Assembly (NCBI GenBank): GCA_000814665.1
Contig: JWIH01000018.1
Coordinates: forward strand, 372,001-436,000
Origin: Pseudoalteromonas flavipulchra NCIMB 2033 = ATCC BAA-314
GTDB taxonomy: Bacteria; Pseudomonadota; Gammaproteobacteria; Enterobacterales; Alteromonadaceae
Direction of reading: 5' to 3'
DNA length: 64,000 nucleotides
Below, piece after piece: positions 17,266-27,180 of the stretch. The stretch's first letter is position 1. Every line of letters starts with the position of its first letter. The notes under the pieces are model-generated. The model was not told the origin of the DNA. It was given only the letters and a program-made list of their open reading frames with translations, and made no database searches. The position numbers and the translations under genes were made by a program.

Positions 17266-17559
17266 ATGCGATTTTTTCAGTTAGCGCTGTTGGTTTTAGC
17301 GCTATTTATTCAGTACAGACTTTGGTTCGGCCACAACGGCGTGGAGGACTACACTCGGATAAAATCCGTGGTTAAATCGCACCAAGAAACCAATGCCAAT
17401 CTCAGTAAACGAAATAAATTATTAAAAGCGGATATCGACGATTTAAAACTCGGCCTTGAAGGGGTTGAGGAGCGTGCTCGTCATGAGCTCGGCATGATTA
17501 AGCCTGGCGAAACTTTTATCCGTGTATTACCGAAAGTACCTCATGAAAAGAAACGATAA
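17266..17559 (+). CDS. ftsB: Cell division protein FtsB
   Basis: Small bitopic division protein that forms the FtsQLB complex, which activates septal wall synthesis. At 97 aa it has one N-terminal membrane segment (about 4-20, FQLALLVLALFIQYRLWFG), a leucine-zipper-like coiled coil (about 30-65) and the conserved EERARHELGMIKPGETF segment. It precedes ispD as in E. coli, overlapping it by 17 bases. Confidence 0.93.
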   Translation: MRFFQLALLVLALFIQYRLWFGHNGVEDYTRIKSVVKSHQETNANLSKRNKLLKADIDDLKLGLEGVEERARHELGMIKPGETFIRVLPKVPHEKKR

Positions 17560-18241
17560 ACTTGCAGTCGTCATCCCCGCAGCTGGGGTTGGCAGTCGTA
17601 TGCAGGCGCAGATGCCTAAACAATATATTCCACTATTAGGCAAACCGATTTTAGTACACACACTGGAAAAACTAGCCGGGCTTGAGTGCGTCAGTCAATT
17701 TATGGTCGCCGTTTCCAAAGAAGATGGATATTTTTCACCGGCGTTGCTGCCTGATAGCCGTTTTAGCCACTGCGAAGGTGGACAAGAGCGTGCCGACTCC
17801 GTTTTATTGGCGCTAAAAGCATTGGCACCAAGTCGCCCTGACTGGGTGTTAGTTCATGATGCAGCTCGACCTTTAGTTGCGCTGGACGATATTCATCAGC
17901 TGATTTCACGATGTATAAATCAACAGCAAGGTGGCATACTGGCTGCCAAGGTTAAAGATACCATCAAACGCGGTGCGGAGTTGGTACGGGAGACCGTACC
18001 TAGAGCGTCGTTATGGCAGGCTTTTACGCCTCAAATGTTTAGGTATGAAGAGTTATTGGCGGCATTGGAGCTTGGGCTTTCTCAAGGTGCTAATATCACA
18101 GATGAAGCATCAGCGATGGAATTACAAAATCAGCCAGTCCAACTCATTGCCGCGCGTACGGATAACATTAAGATCACGACGCCGGAGGATTTACCTCTGG
18201 CGGAGTTTATAATTCAACAACAAGGTAAACAGCATGATTAG
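17543..18241 (+). CDS. ispD: 2-C-methyl-D-erythritol 4-phosphate cytidylyltransferase
   Basis: Third enzyme of the MEP isoprenoid pathway, forming CDP-methylerythritol from MEP and CTP. The N-terminal nucleotide-binding motif [16 protein letters not shown] and HDAARPLV are intact, and DTIKR and TDEASAME are typical. ATG 17543 gives 232 aa, matching the family. The frame opens slightly earlier, inside ftsB, but without family similarity. It overlaps ispF by eight bases. Confidence 0.95.
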   Translation: MKRNDKLAVVIPAAGVGSRMQAQMPKQYIPLLGKPILVHTLEKLAGLECVSQFMVAVSKEDGYFSPALLPDSRFSHCEGGQERADSVLLALKALAPSRPDWVLVHDAARPLVALDDIHQLISRCINQQQGGILAAKVKDTIKRGAELVRETVPRASLWQAFTPQMFRYEELLAALELGLSQGANITDEASAMELQNQPVQLIAARTDNIKITTPEDLPLAEFIIQQQGKQHD

Positions 18242-18710
18242 AATTGGCCACGGATTTGATGTTCATAAATTTGGTGGAGCTGGCCCATTGACGATTTGTG
18301 GGGAAAAAATTCCTTACGAACAGGGCTTTATTGCGCACTCCGATGGTGATGTGGCAATTCATGCATTGTGTGATGCCTTGTTGGGGGCACTTGCGCTGGG
18401 AGATATTGGTAAGCACTTTCCTGATACCGCGAGTGAATTTGAAAATATCGACAGTCGTATTTTATTACGCCGCGTGATGGAACAAGTGAAAACGCTTGGC
18501 TATCAAATAGGCAATATCGACGTCACGATTGTCGCACAAGCACCAAAGATACGACCACATATTGATGCGATGCGCACTAACCTTGCTGCGGACTGTGAAG
18601 CGCAGCTAGACCAAGTTAATGTTAAAGCGACTACCACTGAAAAACTGGGTTTTGAGGGACGTAAGGAAGGGATCTCAAGCCATGCTGTGGTGCTATTGGT
18701 AAAAGCATGA
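18234..18710 (+). CDS. ispF: 2-C-methyl-D-erythritol 2,4-cyclodiphosphate synthase
   Basis: Cyclises CDP-ME 2-phosphate to MEcPP with release of CMP. The 158-aa product begins with the zinc site motif [10 protein letters not shown] (Asp and His ligands), followed by [18 protein letters not shown] and DIGKHFPD, and ends with the trimer-typical [14 protein letters not shown]. Adjacent ispD-ispF is the usual arrangement. Its stop overlaps the truD start as ATGA. Confidence 0.95.
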   Translation: MIRIGHGFDVHKFGGAGPLTICGEKIPYEQGFIAHSDGDVAIHALCDALLGALALGDIGKHFPDTASEFENIDSRILLRRVMEQVKTLGYQIGNIDVTIVAQAPKIRPHIDAMRTNLAADCEAQLDQVNVKATTTEKLGFEGRKEGISSHAVVLLVKA

Positions 18711-19744
18711 AGACACTCAACTATCTTTATGGCAAACCGTTATCTGACGGCGATTATAAGTCACAACCAGAAGACTTTAGAGTCGAAGAAATTTTAGATA
18801 TTCCTTTTACTGGCGAAGGTGAGCACGTTTGCTTGCAGATCATAAAAAAGGGAGAAAACACTGCGTTTGTCGCTAAAAAGCTTGCAGAATTTGCCCAAAT
18901 TTCACCGCGAGATGTCAGCTATGCAGGAATTAAAGACAGACACGGCGTATGTACGCAGTGGTTTAGCGTGCCGGTGCCAATTAAAAAGTCGGTAGACTTT
19001 AGTGCATTAAATAGTGACTCTATTTTTGTGGTGCAGCAAATACGGCACAATCGAAAGTTAAAAACAGGTTGTCACAAGGGCAATCGCTTTGCCATTACCC
19101 TCAGAAACGTGACTGCTCCACTTGATATTCTGTCGCGTATTAATGCCGTACGCCAAGGGGTTCCTAATTATTTTGGAGAACAACGTTTTGGTCATGATGG
19201 CCACAACTTAGCCATGGCAGATAGGTTATTTGACGGCGAAAAGATCCGCGATAAAAAGCTCAGAGGGTTGGTACTTTCAGCCGCTCGCTCTCATCTGTTC
19301 AACGAAGTCGTCAGTCGCCGCGTGGCAGAGCATGGTTTGGCAACGACTTGGCACCGTGAAATCTTTTTACTGAGCGGTAGTAACGCCTTTTTTGACTCAG
19401 AGATTGATTGCGAACTCATCGAGCGGTTACTGAATGGCGACATTCTGCTTTCGGCGCCATTGGTTGGTAAAGGTGAAAAGGGCTTATTGCCGCAAGAGCG
19501 TGAATGGTTGGCACCTTTTGCTAAATGGCACGAAGGATTGGCAGAATTTGGGATGAAAAATGAGCGTAGAGCGCTCAGATTAATACCCGAAGTGCTTAAG
19601 GTGAGTATGGCTGACGACAGTACGCTAACCCTTGAATTCAGTTTACCAAAAGGTACTTTTGCCACGGCGCTGCTCAGAGAGCTTGTTAATCATAAAGATG
19701 CCAGTAAAAAGTTTAATAAACATGAAGAGTCGATACAGCAGTGA
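18707..19744 (+). CDS. truD: tRNA pseudouridine(13) synthase TruD
   Basis: Makes pseudouridine 13 in tRNA-Glu. The 345-aa protein has the beginning [20 protein letters not shown], the catalytic Asp in [16 protein letters not shown], the Asn-rich [10 protein letters not shown] and the [14 protein letters not shown] motif, with an inserted TRUD domain after it. It is coupled to ispF and followed by surE, as in most gammaproteobacteria. Confidence 0.95.
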   Translation: MKTLNYLYGKPLSDGDYKSQPEDFRVEEILDIPFTGEGEHVCLQIIKKGENTAFVAKKLAEFAQISPRDVSYAGIKDRHGVCTQWFSVPVPIKKSVDFSALNSDSIFVVQQIRHNRKLKTGCHKGNRFAITLRNVTAPLDILSRINAVRQGVPNYFGEQRFGHDGHNLAMADRLFDGEKIRDKKLRGLVLSAARSHLFNEVVSRRVAEHGLATTWHREIFLLSGSNAFFDSEIDCELIERLLNGDILLSAPLVGKGEKGLLPQEREWLAPFAKWHEGLAEFGMKNERRALRLIPEVLKVSMADDSTLTLEFSLPKGTFATALLRELVNHKDASKKFNKHEESIQQ

Positions 19745-19779
19745 GATACTCATTGTCTAACAAGAAAAAGAGGTGAAAT

Positions 19780-20520
19780 ATGAAGATCCTATTGAGTAAT
19801 GACGATGGTGTTCACGCCAAGGGCATTGCTATCTTGTATCAAGCGTTATCACAAATCGCAGACGTAACCGTTATTGGCCCAGATAGAAACTGTAGCGGTG
19901 CGAGTAACTCGTTAACCTTATTAAACCCGCTCAGAGCAACTACGCTAGATAATGGTTTTATCTCTGTGAATGGCACGCCAACCGACTGTGTTCACCTTGG
20001 AGTGAACAAACTGATGGATGAATTGCCGGATTTAGTCGTTGCAGGGATCAACAATGGCGCTAACCTTGGCGATGATACGCTGTACTCCGGCACTGTTGCG
20101 GCGGCCACTGAAGGTCGACATGTGGGCTTACCTGCGATTGCCGTTTCTCTTTGCTCTAAAAATGAAGCCCATTATGAAACTGCAGCACATGTCACGGTAG
20201 AGATCATTAAAAAGCTTGCAAACCATCCGCTACCAAAAGACCAAATCATTAATATCAACGTCCCTGATATTCCATTAAGTGACTTAAAAGGGATTAAAGT
20301 CACTCGACTAGGCTCACGTCATAAAGCGGATACCATGACCGAACAAATCGACCCATGGGGCCGAAGTGTGTACTGGTATGGCACCTTAGGTCATGAAAGT
20401 GACGCTGGTGAGGGCACGGATTTTCACGCTGTAAACAACGGTTATGCCGCTATCACACCGCTCAAGGTGGATATGACGGCTTACGAGAGCTTAGATGCTG
20501 TGGCGAGCTGGTTATCTTAA
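19780..20520 (+). CDS. surE: 5'/3'-nucleotidase SurE
   Basis: Metal-dependent phosphatase acting on nucleoside monophosphates, linked to stationary-phase survival. The N terminus [14 protein letters not shown] carries the paired Asp metal ligands, with [15 protein letters not shown] and [19 protein letters not shown] completing the active site. The 246-aa length is normal. GAGG precedes the ATG. It sits with pcm, nlpD and rpoS in the classic stationary-phase cluster. Confidence 0.95.
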   Translation: MKILLSNDDGVHAKGIAILYQALSQIADVTVIGPDRNCSGASNSLTLLNPLRATTLDNGFISVNGTPTDCVHLGVNKLMDELPDLVVAGINNGANLGDDTLYSGTVAAATEGRHVGLPAIAVSLCSKNEAHYETAAHVTVEIIKKLANHPLPKDQIININVPDIPLSDLKGIKVTRLGSRHKADTMTEQIDPWGRSVYWYGTLGHESDAGEGTDFHAVNNGYAAITPLKVDMTAYESLDAVASWLS

Positions 20521-20529
20521 GAGGCGTAT

Positions 20530-21168
20530 GTGCTGAGTAATTATCAGGGCAGCGCTAATGCGCTAGTGGAACTGCTAAAACAGCAAGGCGTAGAGGATGA
20601 AGTGGTACTTAACGCCATCGCTAACACGCCTAGACATATGTTTGTCGATGAAGTGCTTAAACATAAGTCATATGAAAATACAGCTCTTCCTATCGGACAA
20701 GGACAAACAATATCGCAACCTTTTATCGTTGCAAAAATGACCGAAGTGTTAAAACAAGTAGGTGTTAAAGGGCGTATTTTGGAAGTGGGGACGGGCTCTG
20801 GTTATCAGACCGCAGTACTCGCGCAAGTGTTTGAACAGGTCTTTAGCATTGAACGGATAAAGTCACTGCAGTGGCAAGCGCGCAGAAGGCTGCATTTGCT
20901 GGATTTATATAATGTGACGATGAAACATGGAGACGGTTGGAAAGGCTGGGCGTCAAAAGCGCCTTTTGCAGGGATCATTGTTACTGCCGCAGCACAATCA
21001 GTGCCAGATGAGCTATTGGCGCAACTAGAAGATGGCGGGGCTATGGTCATTCCCATCGGGGTTGAAGCGCAAACACTCACCTTGTTTGTTAAACAAGGGG
21101 AGCAGTTTATTCGTCACGCCCTCGCACCTGTACGCTTTGTGCCTTTAGTCGCTGGCGAAGTCGGTTAA
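20530..21168 (+). CDS. pcm: Protein-L-isoaspartate O-methyltransferase
   Basis: Repairs isoaspartyl damage in ageing proteins using S-adenosylmethionine. The 212-aa product starts at GTG 20530 with GAGG upstream. It has the AdoMet-binding EVGTGSGYQTAVLAQ, RHMFVDE near residue 36, GQTISQPFIVAKMTE, and the terminal RFVPLV motif. It is ten bases after surE, so probably co-transcribed. Confidence 0.94.
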   Translation: MLSNYQGSANALVELLKQQGVEDEVVLNAIANTPRHMFVDEVLKHKSYENTALPIGQGQTISQPFIVAKMTEVLKQVGVKGRILEVGTGSGYQTAVLAQVFEQVFSIERIKSLQWQARRRLHLLDLYNVTMKHGDGWKGWASKAPFAGIIVTAAAQSVPDELLAQLEDGGAMVIPIGVEAQTLTLFVKQGEQFIRHALAPVRFVPLVAGEVG

Positions 21169-21293
21169 TTTTGTAGCTTTAAAAAACAACTCCATAAAAT
21201 ATAACTATTTTTTCCAGTAGAATGTGAAAACCAAGCAAAATTAAGTTAGATTGATATGATAGTCGTTGATAGTAGCACTGGAAAATATAAGTA

Positions 21294-22115
21294 ATGTACA
21301 AGTCTCAGGTCATCATATCGATTTGTTTAAGCGGCCTGCTTGTTGCCTGCTCATCGAATCATACCCCTGCGCCTGTAACAACTTTACACTCTGGTAAGAC
21401 CACTTCGTCACATAAAATTAATATTAACGGAAGCAGTTACAAAGTAAAAAAAGGCGATACTTTATTTGCAATTGCATTTAGCGCGAACAAAGATGTAAGA
21501 ACGCTCGCGCAAATCAATAAAATTAAGCCTCCGTACACGATCTACCCCAATCAGATCATTCGTCTAGAATATCCCAAAAATAAAAACAAAAAGAACACAA
21601 AATACACGAAAGTAAACCACAAGTCTCAGTCTTTAAAACAAAAAAGTAACAAAAGCCCCAAAAAAGAGCTTGATAAGCCAAATCAACGAGAGTATGTTCA
21701 AAGACAAGCCACACAAAAATCTAGTAGTACCAAGGCTTTGTATAATAATAAGGTACTATGGAAATGGCCTGCTGAAGGCAAAGTGACTCGTCACTTCTCT
21801 GTTAAAGAGAATGGTTATAAGGGATTGGAGATCTCTAATAAACCAGGTACTTCAGTTAAGGCTGCTGCTGGCGGTGTAGTTGTATATGCAGGGAGTGCGT
21901 TGCGTGGGTATGGTAATTTAATCATTCTGAAACATACAGATGATTATCTAAGTGCGTATGCCCACAACGCTAAGTTACTAGTCAGAGAACAGCAAAAAGT
22001 TAAAGTTGGGGAAAAAATTGCCGAAATGGGTAGTACAGATGCTTCTAAGACGGCGCTTAGGTTTGAGATCCGTTTTAAAGGTCAAGCTGTAAACCCGGCA
22101 AAATACTTGCCATAA
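21294..22115 (+). CDS. nlpD: Murein hydrolase activator NlpD-like lipoprotein
   Basis: A 273-aa lipoprotein: signal sequence with lipobox LVAC (Cys19), a LysM domain at about 45-92 (YKVKKGDTLFAIAF), a Lys/Ser/Asn-rich low-complexity linker (about 95-145), and a C-terminal M23/LytM domain at about 155-273. The first M23 zinc ligand site lacks the usual His (GYKGLEISN where active enzymes have HxGxD). This fits NlpD, a degenerate LytM protein that activates AmiC. In enterics the main rpoS promoter lies inside nlpD, so transcripts probably cover the next gene. Confidence 0.92.
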   Translation: MYKSQVIISICLSGLLVACSSNHTPAPVTTLHSGKTTSSHKININGSSYKVKKGDTLFAIAFSANKDVRTLAQINKIKPPYTIYPNQIIRLEYPKNKNKKNTKYTKVNHKSQSLKQKSNKSPKKELDKPNQREYVQRQATQKSSSTKALYNNKVLWKWPAEGKVTRHFSVKENGYKGLEISNKPGTSVKAAAGGVVVYAGSALRGYGNLIILKHTDDYLSAYAHNAKLLVREQQKVKVGEKIAEMGSTDASKTALRFEIRFKGQAVNPAKYLP

Positions 22116-22178
22116 AGTAATGCGAGTACATCGATTGGTTCGAGTACCCTTACTTTTATTCGCTTGGGGAGAATACTT

Positions 22179-23159
22179 ATGGCTCACACTGCAAAATTAC
22201 CTACAAAATCTACTCCAGAGTTAGACAAGTTCGAAGATGATAATATTGACGAACCGAAAGACGAATTACTTGAAGACCTCGAAGACGACGAAGAAGTTTT
22301 TGCCAAAGAAGAAGTGGTTAAAAACTTAGATGCTACTCAACTCTATTTAGGTGAAATTGGATTTTCCCCACTGCTCAGTGCAGAAGAAGAAGTTTACTTT
22401 GCGCGTAAAGCGTTAAAGGGGTGCGAAGCCTCACGTAAACGGATGATAGAGAGTAACTTGAGATTAGTGGTTAAAATCGCTCGTCGTTATAACAACCGTG
22501 GTTTGGCATTACTTGACCTCATTGAAGAAGGTAACTTAGGCCTGATCCGGGCGGTGGAAAAGTTTGATCCAGAACGTGGATTTAGATTTTCTACATATGC
22601 AACTTGGTGGATCCGTCAAACTATCGAACGTGCAATCATGAACCAAACTCGTACCATTCGTTTGCCTATTCATGTTGTCAAAGAGCTCAATGTTTACCTA
22701 CGTACAGCACGTGAATTGACGCAAAAGCTGGATCATGAACCTACCGCAGAAGAAATCGCTGAATGTCTCGACAAACCCGTCGAAGAAGTCAGTAAAATGC
22801 TCCGTCTAAACGAAAGGATCACTTCGGTTGATACGCCTATCGGTGGTGAAAATGACAAAGCACTGCTCGATATTATCGCGGATGAAAAGGGCGGTGGTCC
22901 AGAAACCGAAGTACAGAGCAACGATATTAACAAACACATTGTTGATTAGCTTGGAGAGTTAAACCCAAAACAGCGAGAAGTGCTCGCGAGACGCTTTGGT
23001 TTGCTTGGTTATGAGCCATCTACGCTTGAGGATGTTGGCCGCGAAATCGGGCTAACGAGAGAGCGGGTAAGACAAATTCAAGTTGAGGCGTTGAGACGCT
23101 TAAAAGACATTTTACAACACGAAGGGTTAAGTACCGATAGCCTATTTGAGCAACAGTAA
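22179..23159 (+). pseudogene. rpoS: RNA polymerase sigma factor RpoS, interrupted by an in-frame TAG
   Basis: The frame from ATG 22179 (GGGGAG seven bases upstream) encodes a recognisable sigma-S: acidic N terminus, region 1.2 ([21 protein letters not shown], shown here to 20 residues: [19 protein letters not shown]), region 2 with [20 protein letters not shown] and [17 protein letters not shown], and region 3. Codon 257 (22947-22949) is TAG, after NKHIVD. The same frame continues without further stops through [40 protein letters not shown] and FEQQ to TAA at 23157. E. coli and Vibrio RpoS have Trp at this point, so TGG to TAG is the simplest change. The 256-aa product lacks region 4, which binds the -35 element; full length would be 326 aa. 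It is either a real loss-of-function allele, an amber-suppressed gene, or a sequencing error. Confidence 0.9.
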
Positions 23160-23177
23160 ATTGGTATGATTTACTCA

Positions 23178-23208
23178 TTAAAAAAGCCGCAATATGCGGC
23201 TTTTTTAA
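23178..23208. terminator. Bidirectional terminator between rpoS and valS
   Basis: AAAAAAGCCGC and GCGGCTTTTTT flank a five-base loop (AATAT, 23191-23195). It has an A run on one side and a T run on the other, so it can serve both rpoS and the converging valS. Confidence 0.88.
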
Positions 23209-23247
23209 TTCTTGAAATGGTATAAAACCAGCAAAGATAGAAAGCGA

Positions 23248-26097
23248 TTACAAGCTTTCTATCTTGGCTTTTTGTTCAAGTAGCTTAGTTTTTGCATCGC
23301 TAAACTCAGCTAATTTTGCTTTCTCTTTAGCAAGTACTGCTTCAGGTGCGTTACTTACAAACTTTTCGTTTGCGAGTTTCTTTTCAACCTGCTCAAGACC
23401 TTTTTCTGCTTTTTCAAGCTGCTTAGCAATACGCGCAAGCTCTGCTTCAACATCAATCAGGCCTGCCATTGGGATCATGATTTCAAGGTCGCCGATAAAT
23501 GCAGTCGCACAAGCTGGTGCTTCGTCTTTGCTTGCAAGCAAATCTACCGTTTCCAGTTTTGCCAGAGCGCTTAAGAAAGCTTGGTTTTCTTCTAGACGAC
23601 GTTTGTCATCTTCGCTTGCACCAGTAAGTAACACGTTTAGCGGCTTGCTTGGACTGATGTCCATTTCACCACGAATGTTACGGATAGCAATAATAAACTG
23701 CTTCACCCACTCAAGATCAGCCATCGCTTGCGCATCAACTTTGCTTTCGTCGAATACTGGAAACGCTTCAAGCATAATTGTCTTCGCTTCGACACCTGCG
23801 ATTGGTGCTACACGTTGCCAAATTGTCTCTGTGATATAAGGCATTAGTGGGTGCATCAAACGTAGTAAGCCTTCCAATACAGTGATAAGCGTATGGCGTG
23901 TACCACGCTGCTGTGCTTCATTGCCTTTAAATAGAATTGGCTTAGTTAGCTCTAGATACCAGTCACAGAATTGGTTCCATGTGAACTCATAAATGGTGTT
24001 TGCCGCAAGGTCAAAGCGATAGTTATCCAAGTGCTCAGAGAACACCTTAACCGTATTTTGGAATTGGCCTAAAATCCAACGATCCGCAAGAGAATACACT
24101 TTTTCGTTATCGTTGAAGCCACAGTCTTGTTCTTCTGTGTTCATCAATACATAACGGCTAGCATTCCAAAGCTTGTTACAGAAGTTACGGTACCCTTCAA
24201 GACGGTTCATATCCCAGTTGATATCACGCCCCGTTGATGCCATTGCTGCAAGAGTGAAACGCAATGCATCAGTACCGTGTGCTTCAATACCATCGACAAA
24301 TGTTTTGCGCGTATTCTTCTCGATTTTTGCCGCAAGCTGTGGCTGCATCATGTTGCCAGTACGTTTAGTCACTAGGCTCTCAAGATCGATACCGTCAATC
24401 ATGTCTAGTGGATCTAACACGTTACCTTTTGACTTAGACATCTTATCGCCATTTTCATCGCGAATAAGGCCAGTCACATAAACGGTCTTAAATGGAACTT
24501 GAGGTTTACCATCTTCATCTTTGATGAAATGCATGGTCATCATGATCATGCGAGCTACCCAGAAGAAGATAATGTCGAAACCAGTAACCAAGGTATCTGA
24601 AGGGTGGAATACCTTTAGATCTTCTGTGTTTTCAGGCCAACCTAACGTTGAGAAAGTCCACAGCGCAGAAGAGAACCAAGTGTCTAGTACGTCTTCATCT
24701 TGGGTCAGCGTTACGCTCGCATCCAGGTTATGGTTTTGACGAACTTCAGCTTCGTCACGACCAACATATACATTACCTTCGCTGTCATACCATGCTGGGA
24801 TCCTGTGGCCCCACCAAAGCTGACGGGAAATACACCAGTCTTGAACATCACGCATCCAAGAGAAGTACATGTTCTCGTATTGCTTAGGTACAAATTGAAT
24901 ATCGCCATCTTCTACCGCCTTTACAGCAGGCTCTGCAAGAGGTGCAACGCGAACATACCACTGATCGGTAAGTAGTGGCTCGATTACTACGCCAGAGCGG
25001 TCGCCGTAAGGAACGGTTAGACTGTGATCGTCGATTTTCTCAAGTAGACCAAGCTGCTCAAACTCGTCAACAATTTGCTTACGCGCATCGAAACGGTCAA
25101 GGCCGTGGAAACGCTCTGGAATTGGTGCGTCCATCGCTTCAAGTGGCTTACCATCAAAAGTAAAGCACTCACCCGTATTCAGAACTGCCGCGTCTTTGTT
25201 GAACACGTTGATCATTGGCAGCTCATGGCGCTTACCAACTTCGTTATCGTTAAAGTCGTGTGCTGGCGTGATTTTTACGCAGCCCGTGCCTTTTTCCATA
25301 TCTGCATGTTCATCAGCAACGATAGGAATGCGACGGTTGACGATAGGAAGTAGAATTTCTTTACCAATTAAGTCTTGGTAACGTTCATCATCCGGGTTTA
25401 CTGCAACGCCAGTGTCGCCAAGCATGGTTTCTGGACGAGTGGTTGCTACGATAATGTAGTTTTTACCATCTTTAGTGGTTACGCCATCCGCAAGTGGATA
25501 GCGCAAGTTCCACATATGACCCTGCTTGTCTTTATTCTCAACTTCTAAATCAGAAATCGCAGTGTGTAATTTAGGATCCCAGTTAACTAGACGCTTACCA
25601 CGGTAGATTAAGTCGTCTTGATATAGGCGAACGAATACTTCTTTTACAGCTTCAGACAGGCCGTCATCCATCGTAAAACGTTCTCTATCCCAATCTACAG
25701 ACGCACCTAAACGACGTAACTGTTTGGTGATTGTGCCACCTGATTGCTCTTTCCATTCCCAGATTTTATTGATGAATTCGTCACGGCCTAAATCATGGCG
25801 TGATTTACCTTCTTCGGCTGCAAGCTTGCGCTCAACCACCATCTGAGTGGCGATACCAGCGTGGTCAGTACCCACTTGCCATAGCGTGTTTTTGCCTTTC
25901 ATACGCTGATAGCGGATCAAAGTGTCCATGATAGTGTCTTGGAACGCGTGGCCCATGTGTAGACTACCTGTGACATTCGGCGGTGGGATCATAATCGAGT
26001 ATGCGTCACCATTGCCTGATGGCTTAAAGTAGCCATTTGACTCCCAGTCTTGATACAAAGACTGTTCAATATCTTGTGGATTGTAGGTTTTATCCAT
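23248..26097 (-). CDS. valS: Valyl-tRNA synthetase
   Basis: Class I aminoacyl-tRNA synthetase charging tRNA-Val, with an editing domain that clears mischarged threonine. The 949-aa product has the HIGH-type motif HMGH at residues 47-50, the editing domain ([16 protein letters not shown]), [20 protein letters not shown], and the KMSKS loop ([11 protein letters not shown]) near 560. A C-terminal coiled-coil arm ([20 protein letters not shown]) ends the protein. It is the last gene of the pepA-holC-valS order found in E. coli. Confidence 0.97.
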   Translation of the reverse strand: MDKTYNPQDIEQSLYQDWESNGYFKPSGNGDAYSIMIPPPNVTGSLHMGHAFQDTIMDTLIRYQRMKGKNTLWQVGTDHAGIATQMVVERKLAAEEGKSRHDLGRDEFINKIWEWKEQSGGTITKQLRRLGASVDWDRERFTMDDGLSEAVKEVFVRLYQDDLIYRGKRLVNWDPKLHTAISDLEVENKDKQGHMWNLRYPLADGVTTKDGKNYIIVATTRPETMLGDTGVAVNPDDERYQDLIGKEILLPIVNRRIPIVADEHADMEKGTGCVKITPAHDFNDNEVGKRHELPMINVFNKDAAVLNTGECFTFDGKPLEAMDAPIPERFHGLDRFDARKQIVDEFEQLGLLEKIDDHSLTVPYGDRSGVVIEPLLTDQWYVRVAPLAEPAVKAVEDGDIQFVPKQYENMYFSWMRDVQDWCISRQLWWGHRIPAWYDSEGNVYVGRDEAEVRQNHNLDASVTLTQDEDVLDTWFSSALWTFSTLGWPENTEDLKVFHPSDTLVTGFDIIFFWVARMIMMTMHFIKDEDGKPQVPFKTVYVTGLIRDENGDKMSKSKGNVLDPLDMIDGIDLESLVTKRTGNMMQPQLAAKIEKNTRKTFVDGIEAHGTDALRFTLAAMASTGRDINWDMNRLEGYRNFCNKLWNASRYVLMNTEEQDCGFNDNEKVYSLADRWILGQFQNTVKVFSEHLDNYRFDLAANTIYEFTWNQFCDWYLELTKPILFKGNEAQQRGTRHTLITVLEGLLRLMHPLMPYITETIWQRVAPIAGVEAKTIMLEAFPVFDESKVDAQAMADLEWVKQFIIAIRNIRGEMDISPSKPLNVLLTGASEDDKRRLEENQAFLSALAKLETVDLLASKDEAPACATAFIGDLEIMIPMAGLIDVEAELARIAKQLEKAEKGLEQVEKKLANEKFVSNAPEAVLAKEKAKLAEFSDAKTKLLEQKAKIESL

Positions 26098-26117
26098 TAC
26101 ACAGAACCCTAAAAATG

Positions 26118-26564
26118 CTATTTCTCAATGTCTTCAGTGGAAATTGTTGCGCCAAGTGCACGAAGTTGCTTAAAGCGTTCTCGTGCGGCTTGCTTAGCGC
26201 TGGCTTCAACAGGCACAAAATCTATCACCTGTTCAAAGCGACGAATAAAGTCAGGGACGACCCGAGCTAGATTAATAAGCACGGGGCGACGAGCAGCAGG
26301 AGGCATAGTGCCAATTTCCACCGGTGCGCCGCCTTTGGGGCCTTCGCCTTGTAAGTTGTGGGGCACAAACCTGTCTGCGTCAAAACACCAAAGGTGCTCA
26401 TCGAATAAATGAGCGTCGTCAGTATTATCGACGTTAACAAAGATACGGTGTCCAGCTTGATATAAGCTCGCCGCAGTTTGTGCTGCCAGATCAAAATGAG
26501 CCGGAACGCTAATCCCCGGCTCATCGTTTTGTTTTAACACGTAAAAGCGCGCTTTGATAGTCAT
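26118..26564 (-). CDS. holC: DNA polymerase III chi subunit
   Basis: Clamp-loader accessory subunit that binds SSB. The 148-aa protein begins [15 protein letters not shown] and has the family's CxxAxxLYxxGxRV-like region here as [20 protein letters not shown], then [14 protein letters not shown] and [15 protein letters not shown]. It is 20 bases before valS. No good ribosome site is seen before the ATG, and the frame stays open upstream without a start codon for about 40 codons. In E. coli holC directly follows pepA; here about 600 bp with REP-like repeats separate them. Confidence 0.92.
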   Translation of the reverse strand: MTIKARFYVLKQNDEPGISVPAHFDLAAQTAASLYQAGHRIFVNVDNTDDAHLFDEHLWCFDADRFVPHNLQGEGPKGGAPVEIGTMPPAARRPVLINLARVVPDFIRRFEQVIDFVPVEASAKQAARERFKQLRALGATISTEDIEK

Positions 26565-26858
26565 GATAATAATACCAATTGCGAGGAGTACTGAGGTTTG
26601 CCACAGGCTCCACAGCTGCTCAATATCTGTAATCTTGTTTACCGTGATAGCGTAGACGAAGAAAATCAGTATGCGCGGCTTAGTTTAAAACTAATTATAG
26701 CGCCACTTAAATGCACATAAATAAGCCTGTATTCTGCCATATAAAGGCAATACCATCAATCAAGAAGCAAGCGAAGAAGAATAAAATATGGCAAGTGGTA
26801 GGAAGCGCTTGCTGAGGTTGTTTAGTTGCTTTGTAGTCTTAATTTGGCACGTGATATA
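26565..26858. other. Intergenic segment before the pepA-holC repeat array
   Basis: About 290 bases with no start codon, tRNA or terminator that I can support. A minus-strand frame continuous with holC translates to a hydrophobic stretch ([11 protein letters not shown]) but has no start codon after its upstream stop. A holC promoter is likely here because the repeats separate it from pepA; I cannot place it with confidence. Confidence 0.4.
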
Positions 26859-27173
26859 GTCGCGGGGTAAACCCGCTGCTACGGTTTGGATTAACTTTTT
26901 GCAGCTGCGACTTTATGTCGCGGGTAAACCCGCTGCTACGGTTTGGAGTAACCTTGTGAGCTGCGACTTTATGTCGCGGGGTAAACCCGCTGCTACGGTT
27001 TGGATTAACCTTGTGAGCTGCAACTTTATGTCGCGGGGTAAATCCGCTGCTACATGTCGCGGGATAAACCCGCTGCTACATGTCGAGGGATAAACCCACT
27101 GCTACATGTCGAGGGATAAACCCGCTGCTACGGTTTGGGTCAACCTTGTGTAGCAGCGACTTTATGTCGCGAC
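26859..27173. repeat. REP-like array between pepA and holC, two period lengths
   Basis: Seven minus-strand units begin GTAGCAGCGGGTTTA (ends at 26882, 26939, 26996, 27053, 27079, 27105 and 27131), and one plus-strand unit (27150-27173) matches the unit of the 8731-9365 array. The first four units are spaced exactly 57 bp, each longer unit including a GCGAC-TTTAT-GTCGC hairpin and GGTTTGGATTAACCTTGTGAG spacer (first 20 bases GGTTTGGATTAACCTTGTGA). The last three are spaced exactly 26 bp as bare palindromes. The last copy ends eight bases before the pepA stop, so it may affect pepA mRNA ends. Confidence 0.88.
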
Positions 27174-27180
27174 TAGACTA

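Noticed and set aside
22947..22949. Frameshift in rpoS as the cause of truncation
   Set aside because: The frame before and after the TAG is the same and both sides align with RpoS, so only a single-codon change is needed.
23264..23839. 191-codon frame antisense to valS
   Set aside because: Ser/Ala/Phe-rich translation typical of an antisense shadow of a coiled-coil coding region; valS is unambiguous on the other strand.
26565..26690. Small hydrophobic protein upstream of holC, in the same frame
   Set aside because: The frame has no ATG, GTG or TTG start after its upstream stop before the holC ATG.
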